6,700 nt of DNA. It comes from Actinotalea sp. (GTDB taxonomy: Bacteria; Actinomycetota; Actinomycetes; Actinomycetales; Cellulomonadaceae). Made by a program: the position numbers and the translations under genes. This document shows, one piece after another, positions 1-6,700 of this stretch. The stretch lies in contig JACIXM010000411.1 of the NCBI GenBank assembly GCA_014360395.1, forward strand, positions 1-6,700, read 5' to 3'. Below the pieces are notes generated by a model that saw only the letters and a list, made by a program, of their open reading frames with translations, made no database searches and was not told the DNA's origin. Position 1 is the first letter of the stretch; the number at the start of each line of letters is the position of its first letter.

Positions 1-1756
<1,756 letters not shown>

Positions 1757-1781
1757 GGCCGCCCGCCCAGCGGGCCGCCGA

Positions 1782-1806
1782 GACCGGCCGCGGAGCGCGG
1801 CCGGTC
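1782..1806. terminator. Bidirectional hairpin between convergent operons
   Basis: GACCGGCCGCG (1782-1792) pairs perfectly with CGCGGCCGGTC (1796-1806) around a GAG triloop, giving an 11-bp stem. It lies in the 66-bp gap between the 2H phosphoesterase stop (1756) and the sdhB stop (1823), where both transcripts must end. Neither side has a T-run, so it would be a hairpin-only terminator or a 3'-end stabiliser, which is common in high-GC actinobacteria. A smaller stem, GCCCG/CGGGC (1761-1775), lies just before it. Confidence 0.7.
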
Positions 1807-1822
1807 GGCACGGCACCGTCGG

Positions 1823-2584
1823 TCAGAACGCGCGGGTGATCATCGCGCGCTTGACCTCCTGGATCGCCTTGGTGACCTCGATGCCGCGGGGGCACGCCTC
1901 GGAGCAGTTGAAGGTCGTCCGGCAGCGCCAGACGCCCTCCTTGTCGTTGAGGACCTCCAGCCGCTGGGCGGCGCCCTCGTCGCGGCTGTCGAAGATGAAC
2001 CGGTGGGCGTTGACGATCGCGGCCGGGCCGAAGTACTGCCCGTCGGTCCAGAACACCGGGCACGAGGACGTGCAGGCGGCGCAGAGGATGCACTTGGTGG
2101 TGTCGTCGTAGCGCGCCCGGTCCTCCGGGGACTGCAGGCGCTCCTTGGTCGGCGCGTTCCCGTTCGTGATGAGGAACGGCATGACCTCGCGGTAGGACGC
2201 GAAGAACGGCTCCATGTCCACGACGAGGTCCTTGATGACCGGCAGGCCCTTGATGGGCTCGATGACGATCGGCTTGGACGGGTCGAGGTCCTTGAGCAGG
2301 GTCTTGCACGCCAGGCGGTTGCGACCGTTGATGCGCATCGCGTCGGACCCGCAGATGCCGTGCGCGCAGGACCGCCGGAAGGTCAGTGAGCCGTCGACCT
2401 CCCACTTCACCTTGTGCATCGCGTCCAGCACGCGGTCGGTGCCGTGCGCGGTGACGGTGAACTCCTCCCACCGCGGCTCGGCGCCGGTGTCGGGGTCGAA
2501 CCGGCGGATGCGCAGGGTGACGTCGAAGCTGGGGACGGCCCCGGCCTCGGTCGAGGTCTCGGTGGTCTCGGCGAGAGCAGTCAT
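1823..2584 (-). CDS. sdhB: Succinate dehydrogenase iron-sulfur subunit
   Basis: This 253-aa subunit carries electrons from the SdhA flavin to quinone in the membrane. The N-terminal ferredoxin domain (about 18-120) binds the [2Fe-2S] cluster with C73, C78, D81 and C93. Asp in the third position is the arrangement of E. coli SdhB (D63), whereas fumarate reductases usually have Cys. The C-terminal domain (about 125-245) has CILCAACTSSCP with C165, C168 and C171 plus C231 for [4Fe-4S], and C175, C221 and C227 for [3Fe-4S]. Quinone-site residues P176 and W179 are kept, while the E. coli W164 and H207 positions are T180 and R222 here. The ATG overlaps the sdhA stop by one base (TGATG). GGAG inside the sdhA end lies 11 bases upstream, so translation is probably coupled. 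It is the last gene of the operon. Confidence 0.98.
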   Translation of the reverse strand: MTALAETTETSTEAGAVPSFDVTLRIRRFDPDTGAEPRWEEFTVTAHGTDRVLDAMHKVKWEVDGSLTFRRSCAHGICGSDAMRINGRNRLACKTLLKDLDPSKPIVIEPIKGLPVIKDLVVDMEPFFASYREVMPFLITNGNAPTKERLQSPEDRARYDDTTKCILCAACTSSCPVFWTDGQYFGPAAIVNAHRFIFDSRDEGAAQRLEVLNDKEGVWRCRTTFNCSEACPRGIEVTKAIQEVKRAMITRAF

Positions 2585-4362
2585 CAGTACTTGCGCTCCA
2601 TCGGCTGGTAACGGGTGACGATCACCGGCTTGTAGTCGAGCTCCACGGTCCCCTCGCCCCCGGCACCCGGACGCAGGTAGGCCATGGTGTGCTGCATGAA
2701 CTTCTCGTCGTCACGGCTGGGGAAGTCCTCGCGGAAGTGCCCGCCGCGGGACTCCTCGCGGGCCAGCGCGCCGACGACGACGACCTCGGCCAGGTCGAGC
2801 AGGAAGCCGAGCTCGACGCCCTCCATGAGGTCGGTGTTGAAGCGGCGGCCCTTGTCCTGGACGCTCGCGTCGCGGTAGCGCTTCTTCAGGGCGGCGATGT
2901 CGGCCAGCGCCTCGGTGAGGGAGTCCGCGGTGCGGAACACCTGGGCGTTGCGGTCCATCGTCTCCTGCAGGTCGCGGCGGATGTCCGCGATGCGCTCGCC
3001 GGTCGCGTGGTCGCGCAGGCGCTCGATGTACTCGACCGTGGGCGTCGCGGCGTCGTCGGGCATCTCGTGCCACGGGGCCGTCTCGGCGTAGCGGGCCGCC
3101 GCGATGCCGGCGCGCTTGCCGAACACGTTGATGTCCAGCAGCGAGTTGGTGCCCAGGCGGTTGGAGCCGTGCACCGACACGCAGGCGACCTCACCGGCCG
3201 CGAAGAGGCCGCGGACGACGTCGGTGTTGCTGCGCAGCACCTCGGCGTCGATCGTCGTGGGGATGCCGCCCATCGCGTAGTGCGCCGTCGGGTAGACGGG
3301 GACGGGCTCGGTGTAGGGCTCGACCCCGAGGTACGTGCGGGCGAACTCGGTGATGTCCGGCAGCTTCGCGTCGATGTGCGCGGGCTCCAGGTGCGTGAGG
3401 TCCAGCAGGACGTAGTCCTTGTTCGGGCCGCAGCCGCGACCCTCCCGGACCTCGTTGGCCATGGCGCGCGCGACCATGTCGCGCGGAGCCAGGTCCTTGA
3501 TGGTGGGCGCGTACCGCTCCATGAAGCGCTCGCCCTCGCTGTTGCGCAGGATCGCGCCCTCGCCGCGGGCCGCCTCGGACAGCAGGATGCCCAGGCCCGC
3601 CAGGCCCGTCGGGTGGAACTGGAAGAACTCCATGTCCTCCAGCGGGATGCCCCGTCGCAGCGCGAGCGCCATGCCGTCGCCGGTGAGGGTGTGGGCGTTG
3701 GAGGTGGTCTTGTAGATCTTCCCCGCGCCGCCCGTGGCGAACACGACGGACTTGGCGCGGAAGACGTGGATCTCGCCCGTGGCCAGGTCGTAGGCGACGA
3801 CGCCGGCGACGGCGACCTCCTCGCCCGCGGGGACCTCACCGGCGGTGAGGTCGTGCGTGAGGATCACGTCGAGCACGTAGAACTCGTTGTAGAACTCGAC
3901 GTCCTGCTTGACGCACTGCTGGTACAGCGTCTGCAGGATCATGTGGCCGGTGCGGTCCGCGGCGTAGCAGGAGCGGCGGACCGCGGCCTCGCCGTGGTTG
4001 CGCGTGTGCCCGCCGAAGCGGCGCTGGTCGATCCGGCCCTCGGGGGTGCGGTTGAACGGCAGACCCATCTTCTCCAGGTCCAGCACCGCGTCGATGGCCT
4101 CCTTGGCCATCACCTCGGCGGCGTCCTGGTCGACCAGGTAGTCACCGCCCTTGACGGTGTCGAACGTGTGCCACTCCCAGTTGTCCTCCTCGACGTTCGC
4201 GAGGGCGGCGCACATGCCGCCCTGCGCGGCACCCGTGTGGGAGCGCGTCGGGTAGAGCTTGGAGATCACGGCGGTCCGGGCGCGAGTCGAGGACTCCAGC
4301 GCTGCACGCATGCCCGCGCCGCCCGCTCCGACGATGACGACGTCGTACTGGTGGGTCTGCAT
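2584..4362 (-). CDS. sdhA: Succinate dehydrogenase flavoprotein subunit
   Basis: This 592-aa subunit oxidises succinate to fumarate at covalently bound FAD on the cytoplasmic side of complex II. The N-terminal dinucleotide motif GAGGAG is at 12-17. SHTGAAQGG places the covalent FAD histidine at H42. Catalytic residues align with E. coli: H250 (in FHPTG), R294 (in APRD), H361 (in PTAHYAMGG) and R402 (in [10 protein letters not shown]). The E. coli T254 position is S262, a mild change that keeps the hydroxyl. The C-terminal helical domain (about 450-592) is complete. ATG 4362 is preceded by only a weak GAG site, 65 bases after the sdhD stop, and no promoter is evident in that gap. The end overlaps sdhB by one base. 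Length, motifs and neighbours make this secure, and SQR is favoured over fumarate reductase by the partner subunits. Confidence 0.99.
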   Translation of the reverse strand: MQTHQYDVVIVGAGGAGMRAALESSTRARTAVISKLYPTRSHTGAAQGGMCAALANVEEDNWEWHTFDTVKGGDYLVDQDAAEVMAKEAIDAVLDLEKMGLPFNRTPEGRIDQRRFGGHTRNHGEAAVRRSCYAADRTGHMILQTLYQQCVKQDVEFYNEFYVLDVILTHDLTAGEVPAGEEVAVAGVVAYDLATGEIHVFRAKSVVFATGGAGKIYKTTSNAHTLTGDGMALALRRGIPLEDMEFFQFHPTGLAGLGILLSEAARGEGAILRNSEGERFMERYAPTIKDLAPRDMVARAMANEVREGRGCGPNKDYVLLDLTHLEPAHIDAKLPDITEFARTYLGVEPYTEPVPVYPTAHYAMGGIPTTIDAEVLRSNTDVVRGLFAAGEVACVSVHGSNRLGTNSLLDINVFGKRAGIAAARYAETAPWHEMPDDAATPTVEYIERLRDHATGERIADIRRDLQETMDRNAQVFRTADSLTEALADIAALKKRYRDASVQDKGRRFNTDLMEGVELGFLLDLAEVVVVGALAREESRGGHFREDFPSRDDEKFMQHTMAYLRPGAGGEGTVELDYKPVIVTRYQPMERKY

Positions 4363-4427
4363 CGGTTCTCGTCAGTCCTTCGTCGGTGGAGGGTCCGCAG
4401 CGACCGCCGGGACGGGTCGGTGAGGGG

Positions 4428-4898
4428 TCAGGGTGCCGGGCAGAACGACGGCAGCAGCTCCGCCGGTGCGCCGATCGGGCAGGGCTCGAACGTGAAGATG
4501 ACCAGGGTCCCGAGCACCACCGTCACGAAGAAGGCGAGGTACAGGAGGGCCTTGAGGACCAGGCGGGTGCGGTCGCGCTCCGCGTAGTCGTTGATGATCG
4601 TCCGCATCCCGTTGGTCCCGTGGATCATCGCGAGCCAGAGCATCGCCAGGTCCCAGAACTGCCAGAACGGATCGGCCCACTTGCCGCCGACGAACGCGAA
4701 GTCGATGCGGTTGATGCCCTCGCCGACCATGAGGTTGACGAAGAGGTGGCCGAAGATCAGGACGATCAGCAGGACGCCGGACAGGCGCATGAACAGCCAG
4801 CCGACCATCTCCATGTTGGTCCGCGAGGAGCCGCGGGACCGGGTCGCGCGCGCGCTGCGCGGGGCGGCGAGGGTGCCGGTGGGGGTCGTCGTCGCCAT
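4428..4898 (-). CDS. sdhD: Succinate dehydrogenase membrane anchor subunit D
   Basis: This 156-aa membrane protein helps anchor SdhAB and forms part of the heme and quinone sites. A basic, Ser/Thr/Arg-rich N-terminus (1-28) precedes three helices at about 31-57, 80-103 and 113-137. In helix 2, IHGTNGMRTIINDY aligns with the E. coli SdhD stretch holding heme ligand H71 and quinone residues D82 and Y83, giving H93, D104 and Y105 here. Helix 1 carries a second histidine, H51. The C-terminus (138-156) is Pro-rich with two cysteines, C140 and C153. A GGAGG site 7 bases before ATG 4898 fixes the start, and it is made by the last codons of sdhC. Only three bases separate it from the sdhC stop. The subunit was identified by helix pattern and operon position as well as motif. 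Confidence 0.95.
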   Translation of the reverse strand: MATTTPTGTLAAPRSARATRSRGSSRTNMEMVGWLFMRLSGVLLIVLIFGHLFVNLMVGEGINRIDFAFVGGKWADPFWQFWDLAMLWLAMIHGTNGMRTIINDYAERDRTRLVLKALLYLAFFVTVVLGTLVIFTFEPCPIGAPAELLPSFCPAP

Positions 4899-4901
4899 GG
4901 T

Positions 4902-5279
4902 TCAGCCTCCGAAGATGTTCGAGAGGTGCCGGGGGAGGAAGCCCGCCATCGTCACCACGACCAGCCCGACGACGACCCAGAGCATGACCCGCTGGTACCG
5001 GGTGCCCTGGGACCAGAAGTCCACGAGCATGACGCGGATGCCGTTGAAGGCGTGGTAGACGATCGCGGCGACCAGGCCTGCCTCGCCGAGGCCCATGATC
5101 GGGTTCTTGTACGCACCGATCACGACGTTGTACGCCTCGGGCGACACCCGCACGAGCGAGGTGTCGAGCACGTGGACGAGGAGGAAGAAGAAGATCAGGA
5201 AGCCGGTCACGCGGTGGGCCACCCAGGACCACATCCCCTCGCGGCCTCGGTAGAGCGTGCCGGCCGGCTTCTCGGGCAC
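4902..5279 (-). CDS. sdhC: Succinate dehydrogenase cytochrome b subunit
   Basis: This 125-aa membrane subunit of complex II binds heme b with SdhD and lines the quinone pocket. The N-terminus, TLYRGREGMWSWVAHRVTG, matches the SdhC family; R23 of HRVTG aligns with the E. coli quinone-site R31. Helices lie at about 19-38, 62-86 and 96-115. In helix 2, YHAFNGIRVMLVDF puts the heme ligand at H76 (E. coli H84). Helix 1 also has H36 in LLVHVLD. The start is GTG at 5279, with a strong GGAGG site 7 bases upstream; no better in-frame start is seen. This is the first gene of sdhCDAB, and its upstream DNA faces divergent manC, so this region should hold the operon promoter. Confidence 0.95.
   Translation of the reverse strand: MPEKPAGTLYRGREGMWSWVAHRVTGFLIFFFLLVHVLDTSLVRVSPEAYNVVIGAYKNPIMGLGEAGLVAAIVYHAFNGIRVMLVDFWSQGTRYQRVMLWVVVGLVVVTMAGFLPRHLSNIFGG
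4906..4910 (-). promoter_or_regulatory. Ribosome binding site of sdhD inside the sdhC end
   Basis: GGAGG on the minus strand lies within the final sdhC codons (GGA GGC TGA), 7 bases before the sdhD ATG. It decides the sdhD start and implies that ribosomes finishing sdhC can restart at once, which helps keep the two anchors in equal amounts. Confidence 0.85.
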
Positions 5280-5286
5280 TGTTGGA

Positions 5287-5291
5287 CCTCC
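5287..5291 (-). promoter_or_regulatory. Ribosome binding site of sdhC
   Basis: GGAGG on the minus strand lies 7 bases before the GTG at 5279. The full match and ideal spacing support this non-ATG start for sdhC. Confidence 0.85.
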
Positions 5292-5338
5292 GGTCGAGGG
5301 ACGACGTCGTCACGGCGGTGGTCCCGGTCGGTGCTGCC

Positions 5339-5356
5339 GGGCGCGATGCCGCGCCC
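5339..5356. repeat. Palindrome at the predicted sdh transcription start
   Basis: GGGCGCG (5339-5345) and CGCGCCC (5350-5356) form a perfect 7-bp inverted repeat around ATGC. It begins two bases downstream of the candidate sdh -10 element and covers the predicted start site near 5352. A repressor operator is commonly placed here, but GC-only palindromes also arise by chance in such DNA. Further downstream in the leader there is another perfect palindrome, ACGACGTCGT (5301-5310). Confidence 0.35.
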
Positions 5357-5358
5357 AC

Positions 5359-5364
5359 ACTCTA
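5359..5364 (-). promoter_or_regulatory. Candidate -10 element of the sdhCDAB promoter
   Basis: On the minus strand, TAGAGT matches the actinobacterial TAnnnT -10 consensus and is one of the few AT-containing spots in the divergent region. The best -35-like hexamer, CGGACC, keeps only the central GAC of TTGACA and lies 19 bases upstream, so activator help is plausible. Transcription would begin near 5352 and give a leader of about 72 bases before sdhC. Confidence 0.45.
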
Positions 5365-5418
5365 CGACCGTCCGGGCCGGGAGGGTCCGGCAGGGCTCAG
5401 CGATCCGCAAGGGTCGAC

Positions 5419-5454
5419 GGTCCCGTCCCGCACGTCCCGCGCCCGGACGGGACC
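5419..5454. repeat. 10-bp inverted repeat in the sdhC-manC divergent region
   Basis: GGTCCCGTCC (5419-5428) and GGACGGGACC (5445-5454) are perfect inverted copies separated by 16 bases. The hexamer GTCCCG occurs at 5420, 5425 and 5434, again inverted at 5448-5453, and also at 5321 nearer sdhC. A terminator makes little sense between two divergent genes, so a protein-binding array is the more likely role if it has one. No regulator can be named. Confidence 0.45.
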
Positions 5455-5459
5455 CGTGC

Positions 5460-5475
5460 TGTGATCAAGGCCACA
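5460..5475. promoter_or_regulatory. CRP/GlxR-like operator between sdhC and manC
   Basis: TGTGATCAAGGCCACA matches the CRP-family palindrome TGTGA-N6-TCACA at nine of ten defined positions; the single mismatch is the first base of the right arm (C for T). Actinobacterial CRP and GlxR proteins use this motif, and sdh operons are known members of such regulons in Corynebacterium and Mycobacterium. Here the centre lies about 115 bases upstream of the predicted sdh start and about 34 bases before the manC start codon. The gene it controls is therefore uncertain. Confidence 0.5.
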
Positions 5476-5490
5476 TCGTGCAGCCCTGCC

Positions 5491-5494
5491 AGGA
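5491..5494 (+). promoter_or_regulatory. Ribosome binding site of manC
   Basis: AGGA lies 7 bases before GTG 5502 and supports that start. The overlapping CAGGAT (5490-5495) also resembles a -10 element 6 bases before the GTG, so a leaderless transcript is a less likely alternative. The open frame running upstream of 5502 lies opposite sdhC and sdhD and is not an N-terminal extension. Confidence 0.6.
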
Positions 5495-5501
5495 TGGCGG
5501 C

Positions 5502-6605
5502 GTGACGAGCCATCCCGACCTCTACGCGATCGTGCCGGCCGGGGGCGCCGGCACCCGGCTGTGGCCCCTGTCGCGCGCGGGCGCCCCCAAGTTCCTGCAC
5601 GACCTGACCGGCAGCGGGCGCAGCCTGCTCCAGACGACGGTCGACCGCCTCACGCCGCTGGGCCGGGGCGTCGTCGTCGTGACGGGGGAGCGGCACGTCG
5701 AGGCGGTGCGGGCGCAGCTGCCGGGCCTGGCCCCGCGGGACCTGCTCGCCGAGCCCTCGCCGCGCGACTCGACGGCCGCCATCGGCCTGGCGGCCGCGGT
5801 GCTCGCCGAGCGGCACGGCGACCCCGTCGTCGGGTCGTTCGCGGCGGACCAGGTCATCGACGCGGGGCCGGGCTTCGCCGAGGCGGTGCGGCAGGGGGTG
5901 GTCGCGGCCCGGGCGGGGCACGTGGTCACGATCGGGATCGCCGCGACCGGGCCGTCGACCGCCTTCGGCTACGTGCGCAGCGGCGTCTCGCTCGGGCTGC
6001 CCGACGCTCCCGACGCCCGGGTGGCCGCGGGGTTCACCGAGAAGCCGGACGCCGAGACCGCCGCGGAGTACCTGGCGACCGGCGAGTACCGCTGGAACGC
6101 CGGCATCTTCCTGGTGCGTGCCCAGGTCCTCCTCGGTCACCTGGAGCGGCTGCTGCCGCAGCTGCACACCGGGCTGCGGGAGATCGCCGCCGCCTGGGAC
6201 ACCCCCCGGCGTGCGGACGTGCTCGAGCGGGTGTGGCCGGGCCTGCAGCGCATCGCGATCGACCATGCCGTCGCCGAGCCGGTCGCGGCGGAGGGTGGCG
6301 TGGCGGTCGTCCCGGGCGACTTCGCCTGGGACGACGTCGGCGACTTCGCCTCCCTGGCCGGTCTCCTGCCTGCCGGTGCCGACGACGTGCGGGTGCTCGG
6401 GCCGCGGGACGCCGTCCTCGCCGTCGACGCCGAGCGGCCGCTCGTCGCCGCCTCGTCGGGGCGGCTCGTCGCGGTCCTGGGGCTGCCGGACGCCGTCGTC
6501 GTGGACACGCCCGACGCGGTCCTGGTGACGACGCGGGACCACGCCCAGGGCGTCAAGGGCGTCGTGGACGCCCTGCGCGCCGCGGGGCGTGAGGACCTGC
6601 TGTGA
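5502..6605 (+). CDS. manC: Mannose-1-phosphate guanylyltransferase
   Basis: This cytosolic 367-aa enzyme joins mannose-1-phosphate and GTP to make GDP-mannose, the mannosyl donor for actinobacterial lipoglycans, phosphatidylinositol mannosides and glycoproteins. The nucleotidyltransferase fold begins with VPAGGAGTRLWPLSR, containing the GxGTR loop at 15-19, followed by P29-K30. Other motifs are AEPSPRDSTAAIG (83-95), SFAADQVI with the metal-binding D116, FTEKPD (178-183), YRWNAGIF (196-203), AIDHAV (252-257) and WDDVGD (276-281). At 117 the family usually has His (ADH), but here it is Gln. The protein has only the short transferase form, without the C-terminal cupin isomerase domain of fused ManC/AlgA proteins. 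The C-terminal part, ending VVVDTPDAVLVTTRDHAQ and a final helix, is complete. GTG 5502 has AGGA 7 bases upstream. Expression diverges from sdhCDAB. The sugar specificity is inferred from the motifs. Confidence 0.93.
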   Translation: MTSHPDLYAIVPAGGAGTRLWPLSRAGAPKFLHDLTGSGRSLLQTTVDRLTPLGRGVVVVTGERHVEAVRAQLPGLAPRDLLAEPSPRDSTAAIGLAAAVLAERHGDPVVGSFAADQVIDAGPGFAEAVRQGVVAARAGHVVTIGIAATGPSTAFGYVRSGVSLGLPDAPDARVAAGFTEKPDAETAAEYLATGEYRWNAGIFLVRAQVLLGHLERLLPQLHTGLREIAAAWDTPRRADVLERVWPGLQRIAIDHAVAEPVAAEGGVAVVPGDFAWDDVGDFASLAGLLPAGADDVRVLGPRDAVLAVDAERPLVAASSGRLVAVLGLPDAVVVDTPDAVLVTTRDHAQGVKGVVDALRAAGREDLL

Positions 6606-6633
6606 GCCCGTCCGTCCGGTCGGGTCGACGGGC
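6606..6633 (+). terminator. Hairpin directly after manC
   Basis: GCCCGTC (6606-6612) pairs perfectly with GACGGGC (6627-6633) around a 14-base loop, starting on the base after the manC stop. AGGAACT follows instead of a T-run. It could end or stabilise the manC transcript. It also covers the place where the -35 region of the next gene would lie, so it might instead be an operator. Confidence 0.4.
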
Positions 6634-6639
6634 AGGAAC

Positions 6640-6645
6640 TACCCT
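6640..6645 (+). promoter_or_regulatory. Candidate -10 element for the last gene (leaderless)
   Basis: TACCCT fits TAnnnT and lies 6 bases before GTG 6652, so the transcript would begin at the start codon. The only Shine-Dalgarno-like bases (AGGA, 6634-6637) are 14 bases from the GTG, too far for normal use, which supports a leaderless message. No clear -35 is visible. Confidence 0.4.
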
Positions 6646-6651
6646 CGTGGG

Positions 6652-6700
6652 GTGATCGAGACCTCCACGACCGTGCCCGCCGAGCGTCTCCGCGCCGCCG
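6652..6700 (+). CDS. N-terminal start of an unidentified gene (partial)
   Basis: GTG at 6652 opens a frame that stays open to the window edge and encodes MIETSTTVPAERLRAA, 16 residues with normal high-GC codon use. A TACCCT element 6 bases upstream fits a leaderless start. Too little is present to show a domain. From general memory of actinobacterial gene order, an M20-type amidohydrolase is one possibility, but nothing in these residues proves it. It is on the same strand as manC, with 46 bases and a hairpin between them, so it is probably transcribed on its own. Confidence 0.5.
   Translation, partial: MIETSTTVPAERLRAA

Noticed and set aside
1823..2584. Missing cysteine in the SdhB [2Fe-2S] motif as a defect
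   Set aside because: Asp at this position (D81) is a known ligand arrangement in E. coli SdhB, so the cluster site is intact.
2571..2600. Frameshift or fusion at the sdhA-sdhB junction
   Set aside because: The one-base TGATG overlap is a normal operon junction and both proteins have full length.
4363..4427. Internal promoter or attenuator between sdhD and sdhA
   Set aside because: The 65-bp gap shows only a short 5-bp stem and no TAnnnT element in a useful position on the minus strand, so nothing is claimed.
2689..4587. 632-codon plus-strand frame opposite sdhA
   Set aside because: It is an antisense shadow created by high-GC codon use. The protein has no recognisable motif, while sdhA on the other strand has every catalytic residue.
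4372..5358. 328-codon minus-strand frame across sdhD and sdhC
   Set aside because: It is a shifted reading of two clear membrane genes and gives an Arg/Pro-rich product without helices.
4386..5501. N-terminal extension of manC over sdhC and sdhD
   Set aside because: The frame is open by chance. The transferase fold begins right after GTG 5502, which has its own ribosome site, and the upstream translation has no sense.

Overview
The window looks like an ordinary chromosomal segment of a high-GC actinobacterium. Codon third positions are almost all G or C, GTG starts are used for sdhC and the last two genes, and several -10-like elements follow the actinobacterial TAnnnT pattern. The gene content (trpS with a 2H phosphoesterase, sdhCDAB, a short ManC) suggests a Micrococcales member of the Cellulomonas type. 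That placement is inference from general family knowledge, not from any search.

Layout, left to right. Bases 1-111 hold the C-terminal tail of an unidentified plus-strand protein, followed by a hairpin that may end its transcript. Bases 171-1756 hold a two-gene plus-strand unit: trpS, then a 2'-5' RNA ligase-family (2H phosphoesterase) gene that overlaps it through ATGA. A perfect 11-bp hairpin in the 66-bp convergent gap then faces the end of the succinate dehydrogenase operon. That operon is read leftwards from 5279 to 1823 in the order sdhC, sdhD, sdhA, sdhB, and encodes a complete complex II: two membrane anchors, a flavoprotein and an iron-sulfur protein, all with intact cofactor residues. 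Bases 5280-5501 are a 222-bp divergent intergenic region with a candidate sdh promoter, several palindromes and a good match to a CRP/GlxR-type operator. Bases 5502-6605 encode a single-domain mannose-1-phosphate guanylyltransferase (manC), followed by a hairpin and the first 16 codons of another plus-strand gene.

The genes work in separate processes: tryptophan charging plus a possible RNA-end function, respiration and the TCA cycle, and GDP-mannose supply for glycans. I found no mobile element, CRISPR array, tRNA or rRNA, and no coding system that looks undescribed. The points most worth following are regulatory (the CRP-like site and the palindrome at the predicted sdh start) and structural (a four-histidine pattern in the SDH anchors that could bind two hemes).
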